From an uncultured Prevotella sp. (GTDB taxonomy: Bacteria > Bacteroidota > Bacteroidia > Bacteroidales > Bacteroidaceae), in NCBI GenBank assembly GCA_900315545.1, contig OMZM01000006.1, forward strand, positions 17,615-81,614: a stretch of 64,000 nucleotides of DNA, given 5' to 3'. The position numbers and the translations under genes were made by a program. Of the stretch, positions 27,778-36,343 are shown piece after piece. Every line of letters begins with the position of its first letter. The stretch's first letter is position 1. The notes under the pieces are model-generated. The model was given only the letters and a program-made list of their open reading frames with translations, ran no database searches and was not told where the DNA came from.

Positions 27778-27966
27778 AAAAGTACAAGCTACTACTCTCA
27801 ACGAGCAGCAGCTTGTAAAAGTTGTTTTTAATTTTATCATTGCTATTTCAAAATAAGGGAAGCTTCACAGTTTCCAGAAAACTAAAATAGTTACTTATTT
27901 TGCCTTAACAATATTAAAAACCTAAATCTATTACTACTAACCTAAACAATCTATTAACCTTTTTGA
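27778..27966 (-). ncRNA. Candidate small RNA in the metG/glycosyltransferase intergenic region
   Basis: On the minus strand a full promoter is present: TTTG (plus 28000-28003), 20 bp, then TACTTTTG (plus 27972-27979). About 150-180 nt downstream a strong hairpin (plus 27784-27819, ACAAGCTACTACTC pairing with GAGCAGCAGCTTGT, two wobbles) is followed on the minus strand by a TTTTATAT run. There is no useful open frame between. The predicted transcript is about 185 nt, low in GC, with three spaced GGTTAnTA-like blocks near its 5' end. It ends before the metG promoter. No known RNA family was recognised, and the same hairpin could instead serve as an upstream insulator. Confidence 0.45.
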
Positions 27967-28112
27967 CAGTGCAAAAGTATCTACTTTTCCGTTTCTGTGC
28001 AAATATTTCCGCAACAAATTGCATATTTATTCACGATTTTTGATTTACGTCAACACTGTTTGTTTAAATCTCAAATCATAATCTTCTGAATATCAATCGT
28101 TTCCGCCGTCGG

Positions 28113-28200
28113 TTTTACAGACCGTTTGTAATGCTTTTACAAGTGCTCTGTAATCTTTTTACAGATACTCTGTAATGATTTTACAAACGCCTTGTAAAAA
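28113..28200 (+). repeat. 22-bp periodic TTACA/TGTAA array, locus A (four units)
   Basis: Four exact 22-bp units start at 28113, 28135, 28157 and 28179. Each begins TTTTACA and carries TTACA-N7-TGTAA, and the last is altered at its second half-site (TTGTAA shifted by one). A fifth TGTAA follows at about 28203. Half-sites are inverted and lie about one helical turn apart. The core geometry matches the array at 40349-40436 and the 147-bp elements, but the flanks do not. The rest of the gap between metG and the glycosyltransferase gene (27704-28365) holds the small-RNA candidate and a promoter. Confidence 0.88.
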
Positions 28201-28328
28201 CCTGTAATCACAGATTTCATAATTATACGGTATATTTATGCAGTTTTTGTTTCTTTGCATTCCTGTTGCCAGAAGTATCGTTTCCGCCTGCAAATTGTCG
28301 TTCTATTGCAAGAAAATCGCGTTTTTGC

Positions 28329-28359
28329 TTTGCATTTTGCGCGTTTAGTCGTAACTTTG
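28329..28359 (+). promoter_or_regulatory. Promoter for the glycosyltransferase gene, predicting a leaderless mRNA
   Basis: TTTG at 28329-28332, 19 bp, then TAACTTTG at 28352-28359. The ATG begins 6 bp after the box, so transcription would start at or within a few bases of the start codon. Confidence 0.65.
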
Positions 28360-28365
28360 TACCCA

Positions 28366-29640
28366 ATGAGAGTATTATTAGTAAATACGAGCGAGCGCAC
28401 CGGCGGTGCTGCCGTAGCAGCCAACCGCCTGATGGAGACACTGAAGAACAACGGTGTCAAGGCGAAGATGCTGGTGCAGAAGAAAGACAGCGACAGCCTG
28501 ACCGTCGTAGAGCTCGGCAACAGCTGGCTACAGCGGATGCGCTTCCTGTATGAGCGGTTCTGCATCTTCATGCACCTGCGCATGCAGCGCAATCATCTTT
28601 TCGAGACAGACATTGCCAACGCTGGAGCAGACATCACGCGCCTGCCCGAATACCGCGAGGCTGACGTCATACACCTGCACTGGATAAATCAGGGCATGCT
28701 GTCGCTCAGAAGCATACGCAAGATAGTGGCGTCGGGCAAGCCGATAGTATGGACCATGCACGATGCGTGGCCAGCAACGGCTATATGCCACTACACGAAG
28801 GGCTGCAAGGCGTTCACCAACGAGTGCCACCACTGCCGCCTGCTGCCCGGCAACGGCTCGAGACACGACCTGGCCAACAGGGTATGGCGACGCAAGATGC
28901 GCATACTGGAAAATGCAAACATAACGTTCGTGGCATGCTCCCGATGGCTCGAAGGACAAGCCAGAAAGAGCCGTCTGCTGCAAGGACACACCGTCGTGAG
29001 CATACCAAACTGCATTGACACTCGCGTCTACTGTCCGCAGGACAAGGCAGAGGCACGCCGCAAGCTCAGCCTGCCTGCCGACAAGCGACTTCTGCTGTTC
29101 GTCTCGCAGCGGGTAACCGACGAGCGCAAGGGCATGAGCTATCTCATAGAAGCAATCAACATAATAGCAGGACAGAGTCCGGAATGGCGCGAAAACACTG
29201 GCATCGTAATACTCGGCGGACATGCTGACGACTACACAGGGCAGTTGCCGCTACCCATCTATCCACTGGGATACATCGACAACGAGAAGACCATCGTCGA
29301 TGCCTACAACGCCGTCGACCTCTTCGTCATACCGTCGCTGGAAGACAACCTGCCCAACACCATCATGGAAGCACTTGCCTGCGGCGTGCCGTGCGTGGGT
29401 TTCAAGACTGGCGGAATACCGGAAATGATAGACCACAAACGCAACGGATACGTGGCAGAATACCGCAAGGCTGACGACCTCGCACGCGGAATAAAATGGG
29501 TGTTCGACGAGGCTGACAGCGAGAGTCTCGGCAAGGAAGCCGTGAAGAAAGTGGCTACCACGTATTCGCAGAACAGCGTGGCACTGAAATATATTGATAT
29601 ATATACACACGCAACGGCATTTAAGAACTATCGGATATGA
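28366..29640 (+). CDS. Glycosyltransferase family 4 protein
   Basis: 424 residues from MRVLLVNTSERTGGAAVAAN, a typical GT-B start; the open frame continues 111 nt upstream but lacks homology and includes the promoter. It transfers a sugar from a nucleotide donor to a glycan or lipid acceptor. Seen: acceptor domain with VIHLHWINQGMLS and WTMHDAWPATA, linker IPNCIDTRVYCP, donor domain LLLFVSQRVTDERKGM, and the EX7E-like region PNTIMEALACGVPCVGFKTG followed by GIPEMI. It has a Cys-rich CHYTKGCKAFTNECHHC patch around residue 143, seen in some GT4 enzymes of surface-polysaccharide clusters. The stop overlaps the next start by 4 nt, so the two enzymes probably act on the same glycan. Confidence 0.93.
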   Translation: MRVLLVNTSERTGGAAVAANRLMETLKNNGVKAKMLVQKKDSDSLTVVELGNSWLQRMRFLYERFCIFMHLRMQRNHLFETDIANAGADITRLPEYREADVIHLHWINQGMLSLRSIRKIVASGKPIVWTMHDAWPATAICHYTKGCKAFTNECHHCRLLPGNGSRHDLANRVWRRKMRILENANITFVACSRWLEGQARKSRLLQGHTVVSIPNCIDTRVYCPQDKAEARRKLSLPADKRLLLFVSQRVTDERKGMSYLIEAINIIAGQSPEWRENTGIVILGGHADDYTGQLPLPIYPLGYIDNEKTIVDAYNAVDLFVIPSLEDNLPNTIMEALACGVPCVGFKTGGIPEMIDHKRNGYVAEYRKADDLARGIKWVFDEADSESLGKEAVKKVATTYSQNSVALKYIDIYTHATAFKNYRI

Positions 29641-30419
29641 TACGGTTTAGCATTGTTACAGTAGCTTACAACGCAGAGGCAAGCATCGTGCACACACTTT
29701 CCAGTGTGTGCCGACAGACATATCCGTACATCGAGCACATCATCATCGACGGCGGCTCAAGCGACGGAACGGTGCAGCGGTGCAACGAATATGCACGGAA
29801 ATGCGAAGAAAAGGACATCGACCACCAGATAACGATAGTGTCGGAACCCGACAAGGGCATATACGACGCCATGAACAAAGGCATAGCCCACGCCACCGGC
29901 GACTATATCGTCTTCCTCAATTCGGGCGACCGACTGGCTAAAGACGACACTCTCGACACCGTAGCCAGCAGCGTAGGCGAGGGCGAGGAACTGCCGGGCG
30001 TGCTCTACGGCGACACCGACATAATAGACAGCGAGGGCAATATTCTGGGACGACGCAGGAAAAAAATACCGCAAAGGCTGACATGGAGGAAGTTCAGATA
30101 CGGCATGCTCGTATGCCATCAGGCTTTCTACGCACGGACAGACATAGCACGCGACACGCCATACGACCTGAAATACAAGTACTCGTCGGACGTGGACTGG
30201 TGCATAAAGATAATGAAGAAATCGCAGCAGAGAGGGCTGTCGCTGCGCAACGTGCAGGCTGTAACGGCACTGTTTCTCGACGGAGGAGCAACGACACAGC
30301 ACCATAAAGAGTCGCTGAAGGAACGATTCGACATAATGAGACGCCACTACGGACTGCTGACAACATTAGCCATGCACACGTGGTTTACCGTAAGAATGGC
30401 TCTGAGACAAAAGAAATAA
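29637..30419 (+). CDS. Glycosyltransferase family 2 protein
   Basis: 260 residues, GT-A fold: FSIVTVAYNAEASIVHTLSS at the start, IIIDGGSSDGT, EPDKGIYDAMNKGI with the conserved acidic pair, FLNSGDRL, and a later region HQAFYARTD with YSSDVDWCIKI. The family uses nucleotide-sugar donors with inversion. This version resembles WcaA/colanic-type surface polysaccharide enzymes. ATGA overlap with the preceding GT4 gene indicates coupled translation. No flippase or polymerase is nearby, so the pathway is not defined here. Confidence 0.93.
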   Translation: MIRFSIVTVAYNAEASIVHTLSSVCRQTYPYIEHIIIDGGSSDGTVQRCNEYARKCEEKDIDHQITIVSEPDKGIYDAMNKGIAHATGDYIVFLNSGDRLAKDDTLDTVASSVGEGEELPGVLYGDTDIIDSEGNILGRRRKKIPQRLTWRKFRYGMLVCHQAFYARTDIARDTPYDLKYKYSSDVDWCIKIMKKSQQRGLSLRNVQAVTALFLDGGATTQHHKESLKERFDIMRRHYGLLTTLAMHTWFTVRMALRQKK

Positions 30420-30443
30420 TACATTATTTATATATATACAGAC

Positions 30444-31802
30444 ATGATAAAGGAATATATTGAGAAAAACGAACAGCGCATACTCGACGAACTGTTCAGC
30501 CTGATACGAATACCAAGTGTCAGCGCACAACCTGAACACAAGGACGACATGACTCGCTGCGCAGAACGATGGAAGGAACTGCTTATAGCAGCAGGAGCAG
30601 ACAAGGCTGAGGTAATGCCGTCTGACGGAAACCCTATGGTCTACGCAGAGAAAATGGTTGACCCGAAAGCAAAGACCGTACTGATTTACGGACACTACGA
30701 CGTCATGCCGGCAGAACCGTTTGAACTGTGGAAGACAGAGCCGTTTGAACCGGTGGTAAAAGACGGACATATATGGGCAAGAGGTGCCGACGACGACAAG
30801 GGACAAGCCTTCATACAGGCTAAGGCTTTCGAATATGTCGTGAAAAACAATATGCTCAAGCATAACGTGAAATTCATATTCGAGGGCGAAGAAGAAATAG
30901 GCTCGCCAAGCCTCGAAGCATTCTGTAAGAAGCACAAGGAACTGCTGAAGGCTGACATCATACTCGTCTCAGACACGAGCATGCTCTCTGCCGACCTGCC
31001 GTCGCTGACAACAGGACTGAGAGGACTGGCTTACTGGCAACTGGAAGTAACAGGTCCGAACCACGACCTGCACTCAGGACACTTCGGAGGCGCCGTAGCC
31101 AACCCGATAAACGTGCTGTGCAAGCTCATTGCCGACGTACAGGACGAGAAAGGACATATAAACATTCCGGGATTCTACGACGATGTTGAGCCTATACCGG
31201 CTGAGGAACGAAAGATGGTTGGAGAAATACCGTTCAACCTGGAGAAATACAAACAGTCGCTCGACGTTGAAGAACTGTTTGGCGAAGAAGGATACAACAC
31301 GATAGAACGCACAGGCTTCAGACCGTCGTTCGACGTTTGCGGAATATGGGGAGGATACACCGGCGACGGAGCAAAAACAGTTATACCATCGAAGGCTTAT
31401 GCCAAGATATCCACTCGTCTCGTACCTCATCAGCAGTCGGAAAAGATAGCAGAAATAGTAGTAGACTACTTCCGCAAAGTGGCACCAAAGACTGTGAAGA
31501 TAGACATCAAGTATCTGCACGGTGGCGAGGGATACGTCTGCCCTATCGACATGCCGGCATACAAGGCTGCGGAACGTGCCTTTGAAAAGGCATTCGGCAA
31601 GCGACCATTGCCTGTAAGACGAGGAGGAAGCATCCCTATCATATCTACTTTCGAAAAGATTTTGGGCATAAAGACTGTTCTAATGGGCTTCGGACTGGAA
31701 TCGAACGCCATACACTCGCCTAACGAAAACATGCCACTCGACATTTTCAGGAAAGGAATAGAAGCTGTCATAAACTTCCACGAGGAGTACGACAATATTT
31801 AA
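30444..31802 (+). CDS. M20 family metallopeptidase (dipeptidase)
   Basis: 452 residues, the length of cytosolic di-zinc dipeptidases of the CNDP/PepV-like M20 group. Seen: LIYGHYDVMPAEP with His84 and Asp86, ARGADDDKGQ (112-121) with the bridging Asp, FEGEEEIGSPS with the catalytic Glu pair at about 149-151, DTSMLS, a lid domain near HSGHFGGAVANP, and the late ESNAIHSPNENM His. No signal peptide. It cleaves dipeptides, probably in peptide-based nutrition. It starts 25 nt after the GT2 gene but has an unrelated role. Confidence 0.94.
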   Translation: MIKEYIEKNEQRILDELFSLIRIPSVSAQPEHKDDMTRCAERWKELLIAAGADKAEVMPSDGNPMVYAEKMVDPKAKTVLIYGHYDVMPAEPFELWKTEPFEPVVKDGHIWARGADDDKGQAFIQAKAFEYVVKNNMLKHNVKFIFEGEEEIGSPSLEAFCKKHKELLKADIILVSDTSMLSADLPSLTTGLRGLAYWQLEVTGPNHDLHSGHFGGAVANPINVLCKLIADVQDEKGHINIPGFYDDVEPIPAEERKMVGEIPFNLEKYKQSLDVEELFGEEGYNTIERTGFRPSFDVCGIWGGYTGDGAKTVIPSKAYAKISTRLVPHQQSEKIAEIVVDYFRKVAPKTVKIDIKYLHGGEGYVCPIDMPAYKAAERAFEKAFGKRPLPVRRGGSIPIISTFEKILGIKTVLMGFGLESNAIHSPNENMPLDIFRKGIEAVINFHEEYDNI

Positions 31803-31843
31803 TTTAAACAAAAAAAGAATAATAATTTAAACTAAAAACTGAA

Positions 31844-32251
31844 ATGAGAAGATTTATTTTATCAGCCGTCATGATTGTTACGGCACTCACATTTACACTT
31901 GATGCAAACGCACAGAATGAGAAAAAAGAAGTAATGCAGAAGAAAACAGAGCGCACAACCAAGCTGGCAAAGAGAGGCGACGTAAAGAAAGTTGACGCCA
32001 TGACAGCAGCAACAGCTAAGACTGAACAGGCTGAAAAGAAGTGCGACGGTTGCAAGAAAGCTGACGGACAGTGCCCAAAGGCTAAGGCTGAAGCGGAAAA
32101 GAAGGAATGCTGCAAGGATAAGGCAGCAAAGGCAGAAGACGCAAAGTCTTGCTGCAAGAAAGAAGCAGCTGTGGCTGAGAAGAATTGTGGCGGATGCAAG
32201 AAAGCTGACGGACAGTGCCCAAAGGCTAAGGCTGAAGCTGAAAAGAAATAA
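31844..32251 (+). CDS. Secreted Lys/Ala/Cys-rich repeat protein (unrecognised)
   Basis: 135 residues with a signal peptide (MRRFILSAVMIVTALTFTLD ending ANAQ). The mature part is low complexity, Lys/Ala/Glu-rich with regularly spaced cysteines. Two near-identical 21-residue blocks, beginning CDGC and CGGC and continuing KKADGQCPKAKAEAEKK, occur at residues 67-87 and 115-135. Between them lies ECCKDKAAKAEDAKSCCKK. At DNA level the blocks (about 32051-32102 and 32195-32246) differ by about one base, so the duplication is recent or under homogenisation. CxxC and CC pairs suggest metal binding or disulfide cross-linking in the periplasm. No known family was recognised. Confidence 0.8.
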   Translation: MRRFILSAVMIVTALTFTLDANAQNEKKEVMQKKTERTTKLAKRGDVKKVDAMTAATAKTEQAEKKCDGCKKADGQCPKAKAEAEKKECCKDKAAKAEDAKSCCKKEAAVAEKNCGGCKKADGQCPKAKAEAEKK

Positions 32252-32339
32252 TGCTGCATGAAATAAGCTAACGACAATATCTAAACTCTGACAACAGACC
32301 GCATAGGTTGTAACGATTGTTAGTGTAAACCATAGAATA

Positions 32340-32377
32340 AATCATCCCCGAAAGTGTCAATCTCTTTCGGGGATGAT
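32340..32377 (+). terminator. Terminator-like hairpin after the Cys-rich repeat gene
   Basis: Perfect 15-bp stem, AATCATCCCCGAAAG (32340-32354) and CTTTCGGGGATGATT (32363-32377). No T-run follows, so it may act as an mRNA 3' stabiliser as well as a terminator. Confidence 0.7.
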
Positions 32378-32522
32378 TGTAACCGTAAAACATAAATGGG
32401 AAACTTCAATTAACAACTTACAGCAATACTATATAAAAATAATTATTTTGTACTCAACTGTACAACTATAATTATCTTAGGTAACTATATATATGTTGAC
32501 TGAAGTATATCATTACCTTTTC

Positions 32523-32885
32523 TTAAATATACCTTATAGCTCCACCACTTCCAAATGGGTAATCAGAAGCATCCTTATTAATATATGGTGAATCCTCTAT
32601 CAACTTGCCCTCAAAGATGCATCGTTCACTCTTAAACTTTGTTCCGTCTTCTGCAACATTAGTCCATTCCCAGCCATTAATTTCTATTACACTACGGACA
32701 ACTCCCTTATACACTCCCAATACATATTTAATATTTTGAGCTCTGCTCTTCGCTATTTTCCAATACTTGCGCGTAGCTTCATAAATGTCTAACCTGCGAT
32801 ATACTCCACTGGCTTTTGTCTGATCAAAACTCCTATTGAGATTTACTAATAGCATTGTTTTACCTTGACTGAATGAATTATTCAT
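32523..32885 (-). CDS. Conserved small protein of unknown function
   Basis: 120 residues, no signal peptide or membrane segment, so probably cytoplasmic. The body RRLDIYEATRKYWKIAKSRA, then QNIKYVLGVYKGVVRSV and INGWEW, and the ending DYPFGSGGAIRYI resemble a small domain I have seen as a tail on restriction- or defence-related proteins and as a stand-alone protein, but I cannot name it. It is markedly AT-rich, flanked by two hairpins, has its own promoter and belongs to no operon, which suggests an acquired single-gene insertion. Confidence 0.7.
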   Translation of the reverse strand: MNNSFSQGKTMLLVNLNRSFDQTKASGVYRRLDIYEATRKYWKIAKSRAQNIKYVLGVYKGVVRSVIEINGWEWTNVAEDGTKFKSERCIFEGKLIEDSPYINKDASDYPFGSGGAIRYI

Positions 32886-32920
32886 ACTCTAAATTATTTA
32901 AATGTCTCTATTGTCAAACG

Positions 32921-32951
32921 CAAAAATACGAAAATTCATAAACTCTGCAAA
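32921..32951 (-). promoter_or_regulatory. Promoter for the 120-residue orphan gene
   Basis: Plus-strand CAAAAATA (32921-32928) is TATTTTTG on the minus strand. A CAAA at 32948-32951 (TTTG on the minus strand) lies 19 bp further upstream, giving both boxes at consensus spacing. Confidence 0.7.
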
Positions 32952-32975
32952 AATGTTTGGTTATTATTTGCTGAC

Positions 32976-33022
32976 AAAAATCATTAAGCCCGGAAGTCAA
33001 TTGATACTTTCGGGCTTAATGA
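32976..33022 (-). terminator. Rho-independent terminator for the M23/LysM peptidase gene
   Basis: A 17-bp stem with one wobble, TCATTAAGCCCGGAAGT (32981-32997) and ACTTTCGGGCTTAATGA (33006-33022), followed on the minus strand by TTTTTG. Confidence 0.88.
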
Positions 33023-33051
33023 TTTATTATACTATTATATATATTCCTTTA

Positions 33052-34017
33052 TCAGTATTTTATCAGTTGTCCTGCTCTGACACCTTTATTCTTACCTATG
33101 TGGTTGAGTTTGCACAGTTCATCTACCGACACTCCGCGCTTGCGGGCTATAGAATACAAGGTCTCTCCTGCTTCCACCTTATGATAGCGAACTGTTCCGC
33201 GATAAGAGCTTTCTGACACTTTACCGTTTTGCTGAGATGTTTGCGCCATGACTTTTCCATCATTTACATCGCTTGGCTTATAACCTTTATCGTCGTTTTT
33301 ACCACGCAACTTAGTTGCACGAGCAGATTCTTTGTCTATCGAACTGCGACGGAACATATAGTTATCAGCTGTAACATCCTGCGCACGGAAGTCGAAGAAG
33401 AGTGCCGGGTTCAATGCAACACCACAAAGACGAGTCTCGAAGTGCAAGTGTGTACCCGTGCTTCGTCCTGTACTTCCACCCAAACCGATTGGATCACCGG
33501 CACGCACGTTCATATTTTCCTTTACCAAATGCTTTGACAAGTGTCCGTAGATTGTTTCCAATCCATTGTCATGGCGGATTACAACATAGTTGCCATAGCC
33601 GTTACGTTCATATCTTACCACTCTCACTTTGCCACTGAAGGCAGCACGGATGGTATCGCCCAAGTATACCTTGATGTCCAATCCTTTATGCATTCTGCCC
33701 CAACGCGGTCCAAAGTTTGAAGTAATTACCTTGCTTGGAGTAGGCATGTGATAGTGTCTGAGATTTATGTTGAAACTGTCAGGCAATGCTGTAGCTCTGT
33801 GCGCATACTTGTTGTCCCAGTCTTCATACAGTTCATTTGCTGGCATGTCGTAAGATTCTTTCATTATCATGCTTTGCAGTGCTAATGTGTCAAGAACCTT
33901 TGCTTTTCTGTCTACTGGTGCATAGTTTGCAATCTTGTCTTGTGCAGAAATGGTAGAAGTAGTTACAATCATCAATGCAACAGCAGCTATTTTCTTTATT
34001 GATTTCTTCAAATTCAT
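33052..34017 (-). CDS. M23 family peptidoglycan endopeptidase with C-terminal LysM domain
   Basis: 321 residues with a signal peptide (MNLKKSIKKIAAVALMIVTT to STISAQ). The M23 domain spans about 90-215 and has all zinc and catalytic residues: MHKGLDI with His110 and Asp114, YGHLSKH with His159, and THLHFE with His192. A linker follows, then one LysM peptidoglycan-binding repeat at about 278-321 (YHKVEAGETLYSIARKRGVS). It probably cuts peptide cross-links during growth or division in the periplasm. LysM at the C-terminal end is common in Bacteroidetes. It has its own promoter and terminator. Confidence 0.95.
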   Translation of the reverse strand: MNLKKSIKKIAAVALMIVTTSTISAQDKIANYAPVDRKAKVLDTLALQSMIMKESYDMPANELYEDWDNKYAHRATALPDSFNINLRHYHMPTPSKVITSNFGPRWGRMHKGLDIKVYLGDTIRAAFSGKVRVVRYERNGYGNYVVIRHDNGLETIYGHLSKHLVKENMNVRAGDPIGLGGSTGRSTGTHLHFETRLCGVALNPALFFDFRAQDVTADNYMFRRSSIDKESARATKLRGKNDDKGYKPSDVNDGKVMAQTSQQNGKVSESSYRGTVRYHKVEAGETLYSIARKRGVSVDELCKLNHIGKNKGVRAGQLIKY

Positions 34018-34121
34018 ATTCTATTTTTTCGTTCATATATAGCCATTCCAAAGTTTGGAATGTGCGAAAAATAAGTACTGAACACAATAAATGATACAAT
34101 ACATATTTTTGAAATCCGCTG

Positions 34122-34129
34122 CAAAGATA
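34122..34129 (-). promoter_or_regulatory. -7 promoter box for the M23/LysM peptidase gene
   Basis: CAAAGATA on the plus strand reads TATCTTTG on the minus strand, about 105 nt before the start codon. Confidence 0.6.
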
Positions 34130-34243
34130 ACGAAAAAAGTTGTATTTTGTTGCTTTTTACTTTAAAATTGTCGTATAATTAACAGTTATTGTTACGTTTT
34201 TAACGTTTCAGGAAGTTTTTTCGGTTATATTTCAAGAGTCATT

Positions 34244-36343
34244 CTATGATATTGCAGCCCAGTTAATATTAGTTTTTCTCAGAGAGTTCAGCCTGTTCCA
34301 CAGCATTGCATATTCCAATTTGGAGCATTCAGGGTCGTTTTCGATTATTTTCTCCGCCTCCTTTCGTGCAAGATTTATTATTTGTCCGTCGCGTGCTATA
34401 TTTGCTATTTTCAGGTCGAAAGCTATTCCGCTTTGTTGTGTTCCCTCCAGATCGCCTGGTCCGCGCAGCTGCAAGTCAGCCTCAGCGATACGGAAGCCAT
34501 CATTCGTATCGCACATTATGTCAATACGTTTGCGTGTTTCTGTAGACATTTTCTGCGTTGTAACGAGTATGCAGTAGCTCTGGTCGCCTCCACGCCCTAC
34601 TCTACCACGAAGCTGATGAAGTTGCGACAGTCCAAAGCGTTGGGCTTCCAGGATGACCATGACTGTAGCATTTGGCACGTTTACACCTACCTCTATCACC
34701 GTCGTGGCAACGAGTATCTGCGTCTCCTTGTTTAGAAATTTCTGCATCTCAGCCTCTTTCTCCGCAGGTTTCATTTTCCCATGCACCTTGCTAAGCCGCA
34801 AGTCTGGGAAAACCTTACAAAGATGTTCATATCCTTCTTCCAGGTTTTGCAAGTCAATCTTCTCGCTTTCCTTTATCAAAGGATAGACGATATACACCTG
34901 CCTTCCCTCCTCTATCTGCTGTCGTATTCCGCTATATAGCATCGACTGCTGATTGTTATACCTGTGGATTGTCTGTATCGGTTTTCTTCCAGGCGGCAGT
35001 TCATCTATGGTACTGACATCCAAGTCGCCATATATTGTCATAGCCAGTGTTCTTGGTATAGGCGTAGCAGTCATGACAAGCACATGAGGAGGATTTGCAC
35101 TCTTGTTCCAAAGCTTTGCCCTTTGTGCCACTCCAAACCTGTGCTGCTCGTCTACGACTACAAATCCAAGTCTTGCAAACTGCACATTATCTTCTATTAT
35201 GGCATGTGTTCCCACAAGAATATCGATGCTGCCGTCTATGAGTCCCTGCATGACAGCCTTTCTTCGTTTCCCTTTAACTATACCCGTAAGGAGTTCTACC
35301 CTAACGTTCATGTCGCCGAGAAAGCTTCTTATTGTTTCGAGATGCTGTTCTGCAAGGATTTCCGTCGGTGCCATTATTGCAGCCTGAAAGCCATTGTCAA
35401 CAGCTATTAGCATCGACATGAGCGCTACCAGAGTCTTGCCTGAGCCTACGTCTCCCTGTAATAGTCTGTTCATCTGCATGCCGCTGCGCATATCCAAGCG
35501 TATTTCCTTTATCACGCGCTTCTGTGCATTGGTGAGTGGGAACGGCAGATAATCTTTAAAGAATGTGTTAAAAGTATCGCCAACATGCTGGAATATATAT
35601 CCTCTATACTTCCTTCTTCTGTCACTGGCATAGCGCAGAATGTTCAGTTGCACATAGAATAGTTCCTCAAACTTCAGTCTTAACCTGGCATTTTCAGCAT
35701 CTTTTGCTGTTTTAGGATAATGTATCAGCCTCATGGCATCATCACGCGACAGAAGATGTAGTGGTGCCGTAATGAATGTTGGCAATGTCTCCGGCAGTTG
35801 CAGCGACATCTTTTCAAAGAGCGACTTTATTATTTTTTCTATCGCCCTCGACGTCATGCCCATCTTCTTCATCTTCTCTGTCGTAACATAATACGGTTGC
35901 AGTCCCATCGTAGTCAGTTCCATGTTCTCCGCCTTGTCTATTTCCGGATGTGCTATCTGAAACCTACCATTGTATACGACAGGACGTCCGAAAACTATGT
36001 ATTCAGTTCTCGTATCGTAGTTTTGCTTCACATACTTAGTTCCGGAGAACCATACCATGTCCATTACTCCACTGCCGTCGGAGAAGTGTGCTACCAACCG
36101 TTTCTTCCTGATGCCCATGTCAAACTCCTCGAAGCTGAGTATTCTGCCGCGCAACTGCACAAACGGCATGTCCGTCGTAAGTTCATTGACTGTGTAAATG
36201 CGGCTTCTGTCAACATATTTATATGGGTAATATTCTATCAGTTGCCCAACATTTTCAATGCCGAGTTCATCTTGGAGCAGTTTCTTTCGCTTTGGTCCCA
36301 CTCCTGGAAGATACTGTATGTCTTGGTCTAAGATGTTGTGCAT
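34244..36343 (-). CDS. recG: ATP-dependent DNA helicase RecG
   Basis: 699 residues, full length. RecG remodels stalled replication forks and Holliday junctions. Domains: N-terminal wedge/OB region (about 1-190, starting DIQYLPGVGPKRKKLL), then superfamily-2 helicase lobes with Walker A GDVGSGKT (297-304), MAPTEILAEQH, Walker B VVDEQH (DEQH at 398-401), MTATPIPRTLAMT, and motif VI QLRGRVGRGGDQSYC. The C-terminus has the usual LRGPGDLEGTQQSG. The start overlaps the 3' end of ispD by 16 nt, so it is translated from the DJ-1/ispD/recG transcript. Confidence 0.97.
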   Translation of the reverse strand: MHNILDQDIQYLPGVGPKRKKLLQDELGIENVGQLIEYYPYKYVDRSRIYTVNELTTDMPFVQLRGRILSFEEFDMGIRKKRLVAHFSDGSGVMDMVWFSGTKYVKQNYDTRTEYIVFGRPVVYNGRFQIAHPEIDKAENMELTTMGLQPYYVTTEKMKKMGMTSRAIEKIIKSLFEKMSLQLPETLPTFITAPLHLLSRDDAMRLIHYPKTAKDAENARLRLKFEELFYVQLNILRYASDRRRKYRGYIFQHVGDTFNTFFKDYLPFPLTNAQKRVIKEIRLDMRSGMQMNRLLQGDVGSGKTLVALMSMLIAVDNGFQAAIMAPTEILAEQHLETIRSFLGDMNVRVELLTGIVKGKRRKAVMQGLIDGSIDILVGTHAIIEDNVQFARLGFVVVDEQHRFGVAQRAKLWNKSANPPHVLVMTATPIPRTLAMTIYGDLDVSTIDELPPGRKPIQTIHRYNNQQSMLYSGIRQQIEEGRQVYIVYPLIKESEKIDLQNLEEGYEHLCKVFPDLRLSKVHGKMKPAEKEAEMQKFLNKETQILVATTVIEVGVNVPNATVMVILEAQRFGLSQLHQLRGRVGRGGDQSYCILVTTQKMSTETRKRIDIMCDTNDGFRIAEADLQLRGPGDLEGTQQSGIAFDLKIANIARDGQIINLARKEAEKIIENDPECSKLEYAMLWNRLNSLRKTNINWAAIS

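Noticed and set aside
27778-27966. Calling the candidate small RNA 6S RNA because of its length
   Set aside because: The 5' and 3' ends do not pair into the long rod with central bubble expected of 6S RNA.
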